From positions 14,495,697-14,559,696 of the forward strand of contig OX453274.1 in NCBI GenBank assembly GCA_949710005.1: a DNA stretch of 64,000 nt, written 5' to 3'. Source of the DNA: Ricordea florida (taxonomy: Eukaryota; Cnidaria; Anthozoa; Corallimorpharia; Ricordeidae). Shown piece by piece: positions 54,946 to 64,000 of this stretch. The position numbers and the translations under genes are program-made. The stretch's first letter is position 1. Each line of letters begins with the position of its first letter. The notes beneath the pieces were generated by a model. The model was not told the origin of the DNA. It searched no databases and saw only the letters and a program-made list of their open reading frames with translations.

Positions 54946-55438
54946 GTAATACGAGTCAATACTTTAAGATACTTTATCAACGCCACTGTGGCGATATTCC
55001 TGATATTAAACTAGTTCATACTTCTTATTTTTGCTGCTTGTGCTACCCATTAGAAGTTTGTTAATATTTATAAAAGGTTTACATCAAAAAGCAGAACAAT
55101 TGTGCTCTTTTTATATCAACCTCATTCTGTTTCTCATAATACCTGTGTCGCACCCTTCTATACGTTCAGACTCGTTACAGTTGCCATAGCTCAACATTCT
55201 TCGTTATGGATGACATTATTTTCTTCATTATTATTTTGCTTATTTGCTATTTTTTTCTTTTGAGTTAGTAAAGCTTAATAACGAGAATCCTAGGCACATT
55301 GAAGCCTGCTGGGTATAGACAAACATTTTAATAGGTCTGTACAATATAGTTGCTATTAAGAACGAACACTGCAGATAACTGTAAGATTAATTTGACAAAT
55401 TATCCAGGCTTATGTGCTTTTTGACTTTTGACTTTCAG
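54946..55438. other. RTK2 intron (empty-site counterpart of E2)
   Basis: 493 bp without an insertion. The RTK1 counterpart is 12,795 bp and contains E2. Confidence 0.7.
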
Positions 55439-55651
55439 AGTTTAAAAGAGCAAATAAATCGGTGAGCAAGAACTACGATTTTTGTTTACTTTGAAATTAG
55501 TAATTTTAAGTTAAGCTTAAATAAATGTACCTTTCATGCCTTACTATCGCGGCACATGGGCCACTGGAGACAGGTTATTGCAATTATTTAACTTTGTGTG
55601 TTTTCTTCAAACAGAAGAACATGTTTACGATGCGGAGAGATTATACTAATG
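55439..55651 (+). CDS. RTK2 juxtamembrane micro-exons
   Basis: 55439-55461 (23 nt, EFKRANKS) ends in phase 0, so 55615-55651 reads KNMFTMRRDYTN and ends in phase 1. It then joins the kinase exon at an internal CAG acceptor at 55943 (EVSIQSPS). The alternative acceptor used in RTK1 would give a stop here. Confidence 0.6.
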
Positions 55652-55943
55652 GTACGTCTTTTACCGTGGCCTATTTCTTGCTCTATTAACCAATGTTTAG
55701 TTGATTAATCACTTAATATCGACTTTTGCTTATTAAATACCATTACCTGCTAAGATAACTGATGATCATATCGCTCACGAGGAAAGTGTATAGTTCGATG
55801 GAAAAGGAATCCACGGCTTAGCTTTCCGTTTTCTTGATCATTTAATATGTCTTAATAAGTCTAATCGCGCAGGCTTGCACCTTAAAGAAATACATAAATA
55901 ATCATTATTAAACCTTACAATCTGTAGAATACCATGGCAGCAG

Positions 55944-56563
55944 AAGTTAGCATCCAGTCCCCAAGCCGTACAAAGCCTGACAACTTTACTTACGAAACTC
56001 CAGAAAGCTCTGATTTCGTGTCACGTGACCCATCGACTAGAAGCTGGGAAATGAAGCGGCACCAAGTAGACTTTATTAAAGTAATTGGTAAAGGCGCCTT
56101 CTCTCAAGTTGCCAAGGCAACAGCACGAGGCATAAGTGGGAATAAAGAAGAGATCACGGTGGCATTAAAAATGTTGAAAGGTGAGTAATATAGAACTTGA
56201 ATAACTTTATTTCAGTGCAGGAAATCATACCGTAAGTAATAGGTAGAATTGCTGAGCATTTGTATAACTCAATGTATAATCATTTAAAGTTTCAATGTTG
56301 TTTACCTGTATGATATATACAGACTTTAAATGATATTAGGCAAACCGCTCTTATACTGATTACTAGGATATACAAGGAGTACCGTGTTGACCGAATAAAT
56401 GGCAACAATTCTCAATGACGAGCATAGTGCTTATGCGTTTTTGTTGATCAGCGGAAGCCCCTGAGTCAGACAGGAAGGACCTGTTGTCAGAACTGGAACT
56501 GATGAAAAAAAAGGAAGTCTCATTCTCATGTTATCAAGTTGATTGGATGCGTAACAGAGTCTG
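55944..56563 (+). pseudogene. RTK2 kinase N-lobe exons with frameshift
   Basis: 55944-56180 carries the glycine loop IGKGAFSQV and the lysine in VALKMLKG. 56452-56563 begins [16 protein letters not shown], but the next run is eight A's (56505-56512) and the frame is lost before the alpha-C/beta-4 region; RTK1 has one base fewer. The downstream exons are otherwise intact. Confidence 0.85.
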
Positions 56564-59500
56564 GTGAGTTGACTCTGATGATGCGTTAAGAAAAATAACA
56601 TACATTATCATATGACCCGTCCCGCCCCGCTTATGCAATCCCTTAGATTATACTACTGTAAAGGCTGACGTGTGTAGGGCCGGAAAAAACCGTCCGGCGT
56701 TAGCTTCTACGGCTTTCTTGCGAAAACAAAAACAAAACAATTAAGGAACACAGAAATGAGAAAGTAAGTCACTTTTTTAGATAATTTGGAAATTTCTTGT
56801 TCTGAATTGAAAAAAATAAGGGAAAAATTTTTGTTAGGGAATGTTTTTCTCATTTTTTTTCCGCGCGCGCCTGGCTATCGCTTCCTATTAAGAGCGACGG
56901 TCAGGAAATATCGACCAAAATCTTAATTTCGTGGCAAGAGTTGAAAAATCGATTTCTTTAATTTTTTGTCCACAGATACCTTTTAGGTAGATAAGATACC
57001 TGATGTGGATTGTTCCCGCCAAAAGCTTTTTATTTTTTAGAAAAATTAGAACATCGGTTTTTGTGGTCGGAGTCACAAAATTGGCCAATTATTTACGTGA
57101 AATTTGCATACATCAACTTGCCTCTCGTTCGTAAACAAAGTCGCACGGAGAAATTTGGACACTTTCTTTCAAGGAACCACTGTTCTTTTTTTACTAGAAG
57201 ATTCTTTTAGAGCAAAAGCGAAACTTACCGAGAAGAAATAATTCAAAAATGAGGAATAGGTTTTATGGATAACAAAAATTCCGTTTTGTTATTGATTTTC
57301 GACGGCAATATTGCACATGTGGTATAACTCCAAATTGACTTCATTCTAGTTAAATCCCACATTTAGACATACACCTAAAACATACCTGGGAATTAGCTTG
57401 GGTTATTGAAGGAAGTCTCTATAAGGCGGTATCGAAGTTCAGGAATTTTCATGGTGGGTCGGCGGTAATTGTGTAAACACTTCCAGTTTCGAAATCTATG
57501 AAAGTGGATATTTGATCTCCAGATACTCATTTTTCTTAATCCTTGTAGGTTTTATAGTTGCAAAGTTGCGTTTCTACTTAAAGAGTGAGATAGAAAAGCC
57601 AAACTGGGTGAATTTAAGCCATTTTGAAACGTTAAACTCTATCAACCGGAGACTCCGCGTGACGAATTGTTTCGTGACTAAACGTGATATTGGGGAGTCG
57701 ATCAGTCACGGAATCACAATATTAACAATGCATTTCTTGACGGCGAATGAGAACTGTGTTTTGAGGAAAAAAATCGATCGTCCTAGACAAGTAAACAGAA
57801 AGGTAAAAGATTCAAACCAGAAGGGGCTCCTGATTCAAGCTTATGCCTTGACATCTGTTGCGTGAAGGCGAATATGGAAATTATATGCGCAAAGCGCAAG
57901 CTGTGGGGTGGGGGACAGGGAGGGGATCAAGGCAGCCAGAAAAATAGTATTTCATGGATACATTGACGACATAATAATCGCTAAAAGACTGTCAAAAAAG
58001 TCGTGCTTCCAGATTGGCGGAGGAACTCGGCACAGATTCGATCCTCGACGCCACCCAATACCAAGAGATGAGCGGTGCCGGGGACAAATCGTTAATTCCG
58101 AAAGGTTTAACTCCGACGAAAAGGATGTAGATACTCTTCCCAAAATAAGTTCGATTTCGGTTTCTACGTCAGTTACTGACAACGAAGACTTATGACCCGC
58201 GATGTCTCTTTTGCAGTTCAGAAATGGAATAACCTCAGTTTATCTGATTCTATCTCTGGGGTCATAAGAGCAAGAATCGCTGACTAAGGAGCTAAAAGAG
58301 CACTTAACGTCCATGATGACACAAGACTGGCAAAGCAAATTCACTCCAACTTCGCTAATTAAATTTTTCTGCATTTAATTGACTAATTCAATTTACTAAT
58401 ACCCTAGAGCTGGTAAACTGCTTCGAGCTTTTGCCAACTCTGTCATTTCTTCAACAAATAATAAAAATAAATCCTCACAATTGAAGTAAATATCAATTTA
58501 AAAAGCATCTATCAGTTTTGTCTCTCTGTTCTGATTCTTCTGAAACCAAAGGAAGCGAAAAAAAAACAAGTATAAAAGTTAAACAGGTTAGCCGAGAGCT
58601 AATTAAATTACATCCTGATATTTATCAGTGAAAACAGCTTACAGTGAAAAAGAAAACTTCCACCTTAACAATGAGAAAAAATAACCTCTCTTTGGCCGAT
58701 TACCTTTTTTTCAATAAAAAAAAACGAAAAGCGCACACCAGAATCGTTTTCAGTACGCCTTCGTGTATATTCCGGTCAGCTGTGTAAAAACTCGGTTTCA
58801 CGTTACGGTCACGCAACAAGAATTGTTTACTCAGCCGTTGTAGAAATTTGAATAAATTACGGTCATTTCAAAACCTTAGTGTGAGGCGCTGTAAAGAAAA
58901 CCCATGCTGATTTTAACATATTATCAAGAACAACCTTAAATCCCTCTAATGACATAGTTAAAAGGAAAATCTGAATAATACCACATAGTGAAAAAAACAT
59001 TTGAATTAAGTAGGTATTTGCGGGATTTTTCACGTTTGAAAATAGAGCACTTTCCTGCGCGTTGTTTGCTATTTATGAACAACAATAAAGATAAGTCATC
59101 TAGTTTCTGTGAAAGTACGGCACTCACTCTATCAAGATTCGGTGTTATGATCCTTTGAATCGTTTTTCCTTTTAGACCAAAAGTCAGTTTAAAATATCAA
59201 TTTCACACTTGCTTGCGGGACCTTTCGGGATCGTCGCGGGTCAAATTCGTTTTTCTCAGTTTTCTCAGAATTAAATCGCTCCGGAAGAAAAAGAAATACA
59301 TTAAGAATCTTCTATTCTTAGTAGCTTTTTATAGTCAGAAAATAAGCGAAATTCATTTTTCAACTCTTGCCACTCAATTGTCGATATTTCCTGACCGTCG
59401 CTCTTAAGAATGAAAACAAATTTTTCAAATTTTCAAAACTTATACAGTGGTCATTGATAAAAATCTTATTTATTCCGGCAGCCAAGTCGGGCCGGACGAC

Positions 59501-59924
59501 AATATATTTTCCCCATCGCGGATTTAGCTCCTTCACTTAGTTGGCGTTCAAATTAATTTTAAATGACTGTAATCACTGTGCTGCAGTCTCTTTCTTCAAG
59601 ATCTTTTCATTTTATCTACTTCCTGTCGTTTTGTATAATTAAAACATAATTCAATGAAATTTAGCTCGACCATCAATGATCGAAACGCCTAGAATTGAAT
59701 ACAATTCAATAAAACAATTATTCCATTCGCACCTGTCAGTATATGAGATTGGTGATAGCCAATTTACCATCTTACATGTAACGCGCGCTCATGGAGTAAT
59801 TGTTAAACCAGCAATGCTTAATAAACAAACAGCAACTTATCGGTCCTCTCAATCCAAACTTGATACACTAAGTTTTGCAGCAACATTTTTCTCCCGATTA
59901 ATCAAAAGGTCATGTTGGTTTCAG
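56564..59924. other. RTK2 kinase intron enlarged by an inverted-repeat insert
   Basis: 3.36 kb against 143 bp in RTK1. Most of the excess is an unclassified insert with inverted copies at about 56905-56960 and 59345-59408. The middle holds frames of about 95-117 codons that I do not recognise. Confidence 0.6.
56905..59408. mobile_element. Unclassified inverted-repeat element, about 2.5 kb
   Basis: AAGAGCGACGGTCAGGAAAT (about 56890-56910) continuing to GGCAAGAGTTGAAAAAT reappears as its reverse complement at about 59350-59408, apart from a short gap. The outer ends are not sharply defined and no target duplication was found. Inside is a frame 57908-58192 containing GYIDDIIIAKR and GGGTRHRFDPRRHP, not assigned to a family. 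Confidence 0.45.
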
Positions 59925-60115
59925 ATCCATTGCTTGTTCTCATTGAGTATGTGCCTTACGGTGATCTGCTGGGCTACTTGAGGAAGAGTCGAGGGCTCAA
60001 TGACACCTATTTTAAACACCCGGACTTGAAACCTCAAACCAGTTTGACAGCGGAGCAGCTTTTGAAGTTTGCCTGGCAGATTGCTGATGGAATGTGTTAT
60101 TTATCCTTGAGAAAA
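59925..60115 (+). CDS. RTK2 hinge exon
   Basis: 191 nt, phase 1-0: [19 protein letters not shown], then [19 protein letters not shown]. Near-identical to the RTK1 exon at 31195. Confidence 0.88.
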
Positions 60116-60646
60116 GTATCTAATTAGCTAATGATTACCATGCCATTTATTGCGCGTTCTACTAATCTGTGAATAGCTATAGGTCTAGGGAGTCTTGTTG
60201 AGAGGATTTAAGGCACAAAACTATTTATTTGCGCCCATTATTCTGGTCATTTTCACTTCCCTGCCTAATCCATACTACACAGTATGCTTACGTTAGAGAA
60301 ATCAACCCTTAGTATAGATGGGCGTTTTTGCTTCCTCAATTTATTTAGTAGTGGCTATTACTAGTCTAGCGGGTTATTTATAAAGAGTCATAAATTTGGT
60401 ACTTTGTTGTGTTTCGTTTTCCATTGTTGCTTTTCGACGGAGAATTTTCTTTACTACCAATCGTCTTGCAGAAAGGCGAATTCACGTATCTAGCCTACAA
60501 TAGGTATATCTTACTCTGTTAAACGTTTATGTATGTGTATAAGCATTATGCATCTTGCAATTAATCTTAGATGAAATTGACGGCTGCCTAAGAACTAAGT
60601 GAAATGTAAAATCAATGGGCTTTAATTAATGAAAACTATTCTTTAG

Positions 60647-60769
60647 ATTATCCATCGCGACTTAGCAGCCAGAAATATTCTTGTTGGTGAAGGAGAGAAG
60701 TGTAAAGTGACTGATTTTGGAATGTCAAGAAACGTGGAGCAGGACGACATTTATACCAGGATAAGTAGA
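60647..60769 (+). CDS. RTK2 catalytic-loop exon
   Basis: 41 codons: [32 protein letters not shown] and YTRISR. Catalytic residues intact. Donor is GTAAGT, unlike the GC donor of RTK1. Confidence 0.9.
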
Positions 60770-60856
60770 GTAAGTCAGTAGTTGAGGTTTAAAGTTCCCT
60801 GTGTGAAGTTCAGTATCCATATATTCAAATGATTTAATTGTCCCCTTTATTTTTAG

Positions 60857-61794
60857 GGCCGTCTGCCAATAAAGTGGACAGCGTATGAGGCTCTGTTGTA
60901 TGGAACGTACACCACACAGAGTGACGTGTAAGTATCTTGCACCATTTGTTTCTATTCTTTATCCGCAAACAGCCTTAAATGAAATTCTTATACTTAATGA
61001 TACTCGCAAAAGTTTCAAAATTATTTTGTTATGTGCATCTTGGAAGGGCAAAAATCGGGACAGAAAAAACGTATTTTTTAATGTAAACCAATTTCCAGCT
61101 TAATTTCAGATAAAATCATAATGTTGCATTATAAACCTTTTCTCTGCACTGAAGCCTGTTTAAACAATTCGAGGTGATTAGAATTGAGCTCCAGCTGGCT
61201 AAACGGTGCATGTACCTTATCGAATTTTCACAAGAATTACACCAGTAGTACAGTTAAAATGAAATCAACAAATGAATACTGATCCATTACACATTCTTGT
61301 TGCAGTTGGAGCTATGGTGTTCTTCTTTACGAGATACTTACTGTGGGTAAGCCACTTATTGAATTATTCACTGCTACAGATTCATGAACTACATTATTTA
61401 GTAAAATCCTTGTATGAATATCTTCAGTATGTCTTTGTATTGCCATGTTACTCTCGGTCTAGGTGGAACTCCGTACCCGGATATTCATGGTCGTCAAATT
61501 GCTAATAAACTTCAAGAGGGATACAGGATGCCAAATCCACAACACGTGGACAGCAAACTGTGAGTGTTGAATCCCACTGTTTATGAGTAATGAAGGGTGA
61601 AGCAGGCCGTCCTAACATAGACAACAAAGAAGGCAAATTTTAGCACAGTTATTAACCAGCTCGTCTTTCTTCCTTATCCTGTGTTTGTATTTAGGTATCA
61701 AATGATGCTGCAATGTTGGCAGGAAAGTCCAAGGAATCGGCAACCATTTGCCAAACTGAAAGAAACGATGAAAGAAATGGAAAAGAACCATAGG
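60857..61794 (+). CDS. RTK2 kinase C-lobe exons (four exons)
   Basis: 60857-60927, 61306-61346, 61463-61559 and 61695-61794. They read [31 protein letters not shown] and [20 protein letters not shown], then [19 protein letters not shown]. The usual R-P-T-F near the end is R-Q-P-F here. Exon lengths are identical to RTK1. Confidence 0.88.
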
Positions 61795-62300
61795 GTAGGA
61801 GATACAGTGCTCTGACGAAATTTCCTTTGTGTAACTTTTTCTTATTCTCCTCTTCAGTTAAAGTTACTTTCGTCTCAGCCGAAGTCTATGACGAGAAGTT
61901 CTTAAAAGCAATAGAATGCAGCCCATATGTTTACCGTATCATAAATACTTATATAGAGGGCACTGATAAAGACTTTATATATATTTTATATTTAGTTTTG
62001 TTATTTTTTGTCGTTCCTTGGTTTAAGATTTGAGAAACAATCAAAGGGCCAGGTATCGTGGTCCAGCGTGATTTGCCATTGTGTTGCTGCAAGCTTCATT
62101 TTCAGTTAAGGTTATACTCTAAACTGCGTGTTTGTGAGTTGCCATTGTCAATATCATATTTCTTCTACCTCTTCAAGTTCGGAAGACTTAAAACTTTGAA
62201 CAATACCTTAGCATTCAATCAGTTATTAGTTGTATTTAAGCCAAATAGTATATGTATCTCCATTTTTTCCAACTAATATGATGTTCGTTATTTTTTTTAG
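61795..62300. other. RTK2 last intron
   Basis: About 500 bp AT-rich; nothing recognised. Confidence 0.6.
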
Positions 62301-62369
62301 ACATATGTGAACCTCAAACAGTACGACAACAGTCTGTACGCTAATGTCAAAGATTTGGCCGATATATGA
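62301..62369 (+). CDS. RTK2 last exon: tyrosine tail
   Basis: 23 codons with YVNL, YDNS and YANV, ending TGA at 62367-62369. Only the last few residues differ from RTK1 (ADI for VDG). Confidence 0.88.
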   Translation, partial: TYVNLKQYDNSLYANVKDLADI

Positions 62370-64000
62370 GCAATATAAGCAAAAAATTTGTAACCTTCTT
62401 GTTGAAAGTAGAGGTTAAACTTTAGGTAAAAGTTTGTACGTATGCAATTTTTGAACACCTTTGTTCAAATATCCCTGCTTCGTTAGCAATTATTTTTGTG
62501 CCATAATAATATGACTAGGAGTTTCAATGTGAAAGTAAGTGCTGGCGTTGATAAAATAATACGAGGCAACACGATTCGGTAAGCATACGAGGGATGCCTT
62601 TTAAAAACGTCTCTTAAAAGTTCATGCCAATGTTGCTGTCCCAGGTGCATTGGCGTTTGTATGTTTCCCTCCCTGGGGTATAGGAGTAATCCTTTCTTTG
62701 AGGTTACCAGTCTGGCAAAAGAGAGCGTACAAAGCCAGCAAGTACGTTGGGAGCGATTGTGTAATTTGGGTATTTTTTTATGGAGGGAAATTTGTTGGGC
62801 TGTTCCCGTCTACGACTGGAATTGCCTTAAGCAATTTACTAATTGCTTCTGAAATGAAATTTGTTAGTTTACTAAAATTGTTATGGCCCCAGAATAAACT
62901 CAGTAACTTGTAAGCGGTCTTATTCATGTCCACTACTGGCTCGTGGGCTTTCAAAATAGAATTGTAAATGTAATCAACAAGTTAATGATTACTTTTGAGA
63001 AACTAGAAAACTTTTTATTCCTGTAATGTTGTCCTTTTATGGTTCATTTGTCACTGACTGTTCTCGTACTGTAGAAAGCTATTGAATACAACAAAATGAA
63101 CGTTTAGAGTCAACTATTAAAATATTTTAAGTTTTTCACAACTACCTCAGTCCAAAAAGATAGGTCCGCAATGCGTACATGTGTCCACCGCGAGATTGAA
63201 TGTGGATTCTAGGCATGCGCTTGGCTGTTATGACTGAAGGGTAGATTTAGAAGTTGGGACTGCATATTTTGGCGAACTTGAAAATGATGGTGAGGACAGA
63301 AGGGGAGAAACGTAAGCTGGAAATTAAAAGCACTGAACCTTTGTGTTAATACAGAAAAAGCTAAGTGTGGGGATTTAGGATTGAGTTCAATGTCACCAGA
63401 CATTGAAAGGTTTTTTTTTCTCGGGACACAACATTTATCCTGACAAAAAATGGACCTTGATATGCTATTATAATCTGAAGAAGACAAAATTGGACAACAA
63501 TTTGACACTGAGTTCCGAGGAACAAATCTGATGAGATGAATTGTTGCGGATTCGGTTTTTGTAGTTAAATTCTATAACTGTAGTGCTCAATGAGGCCTTA
63601 TTATTAACACCCCCACGATAAAATTTGCGCAAGAAACAATCGCTTCTGTGCTCATGTATTATACACCAAGTTTCTTAATGAGCTGCTATACTTCTTAGTC
63701 TGGATGAAGATTGAGTCATATTTCTGACAAATGATTTTAGTCTTCTTTGAACAGTTCATTTTTGTATAAACTTCAAAATCGTTTAAATATATCTAACATG
63801 GTTTCCGGTTCCTATATGTACGTTTCGTAGCCTTGAAGCGTCTTTCCCTTTTCCTTATTTTTGTTCTCCAATCGTGGTTATTAGCATCTTGTGTTCTCTT
63901 GATGTGATATAATTGTATCGCACATACAACGCCATTTCTCACGGCAGGGATGTTCGTGACATAAAGATAAACAAAGCCTTGTCGAAAGTAATCGGACTTA
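62370..64000. other. Region downstream of RTK2
   Basis: Contains the presumed 3' UTR with AATAAA at 62893-62898. No supported gene up to the right edge. Confidence 0.5.
62893..62898 (+). promoter_or_regulatory. Candidate RTK2 polyadenylation signal
   Basis: AATAAA about 525 bases after the RTK2 stop; position only. Confidence 0.35.

Larger units (their letters stand above)
37560..62369 (+). pseudogene. RTK2: Ig/FN3 receptor tyrosine kinase paralogue with lesions
   Basis: Tandem paralogue of RTK1. Proposed exons are 37560-37635, 39849-40169 (or to 40206), 41306-41560, 45926-46192, 47700-47984, 49114-49425, 54826-54945, 55439-55461, 55615-55651, 55944-56180, 56452-56563, 59925-60115, 60647-60769, 60857-60927, 61306-61346, 61463-61559, 61695-61794 and 62301-62369. 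The order is signal peptide, three Ig, two FN3, transmembrane, kinase, tail. All borders agree in phase except at two lesions: TAA at 46003-46005 in Ig3, and one extra A in the A8 run at 56505-56512, making that exon 112 rather than 111 nt. Catalytic motifs remain, so the decay is young or the lesions are assembly errors or bypassed by splicing. Confidence 0.75.

Noticed and set aside
57908-58192. YIDD-like box as a reverse transcriptase
   Set aside because: No other RT motif before or after it; the surrounding frame does not fit any RT.
62650-62913. 87-codon frame downstream of RTK2
   Set aside because: Lies in the likely 3' UTR, no recognisable domain, ends at the polyadenylation signal.
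63209-63508. 99-codon minus-strand frame at the right edge
   Set aside because: No motif or splice context; composition like its non-coding surroundings.

Overview
The window reads as nuclear DNA of an early-branching animal, most likely a stony coral or another anthozoan. The reasons are AT-rich sequence, long introns with GT/AG borders, exon-split animal receptor kinases, and mobile elements of kinds common in cnidarian genomes: Polinton/Maverick, Academ, Helitron, hAT and L1- and L2-like LINEs. No bacterial operons, rRNA, tRNA or CRISPR array were seen. Species identity is an inference.

The host content is two head-to-tail receptor tyrosine kinase (RTK) genes on the + strand. RTK1 (exons 9400-34103) enters from the left with two fibronectin III (FN3) exons, then a transmembrane exon, two micro-exons, a split tyrosine-kinase domain and a tail exon. 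RTK2 (37560-62369) is a tandem paralogue seen in full: signal-peptide exon, three immunoglobulin (Ig) exons, two FN3 exons, transmembrane exon, two micro-exons, kinase and tail. Exon borders and phases match between the copies wherever they can be compared, except around the juxtamembrane micro-exons. RTK1 looks intact within the window. RTK2 has a stop codon in its third Ig exon and a +1 shift in an A8 run in the kinase N-lobe.

Almost everything else is transposable elements inside RTK introns. Bases 1 to about 6600 are the right part of a Polinton (E1): packaging ATPase, capsid protein, integrase and protein-primed DNA polymerase; the capsid and polymerase genes carry in-frame stops. Bases 14823-27083 are an older virus-like element (E2) with about 215-225 bp inverted termini, a packaging ATPase and capsid/protease-like remnants but no visible polymerase or integrase. 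E2 was invaded by an L1-like LINE (17076-22942), which itself holds a 990 bp DNA transposon (20965-21954), and by a hAT element. RTK2 has an Academ transposon (49469-53922) beside an FN3 exon and a roughly 2.5 kb inverted-repeat insert in a kinase intron. A Helitron remnant, two L2/CR1-like LINE pieces and fold-back repeats fill other introns.

Subtracting the inserted elements makes the two largest differing introns nearly equal in length, which supports both the element borders and insertion after the receptor duplication.
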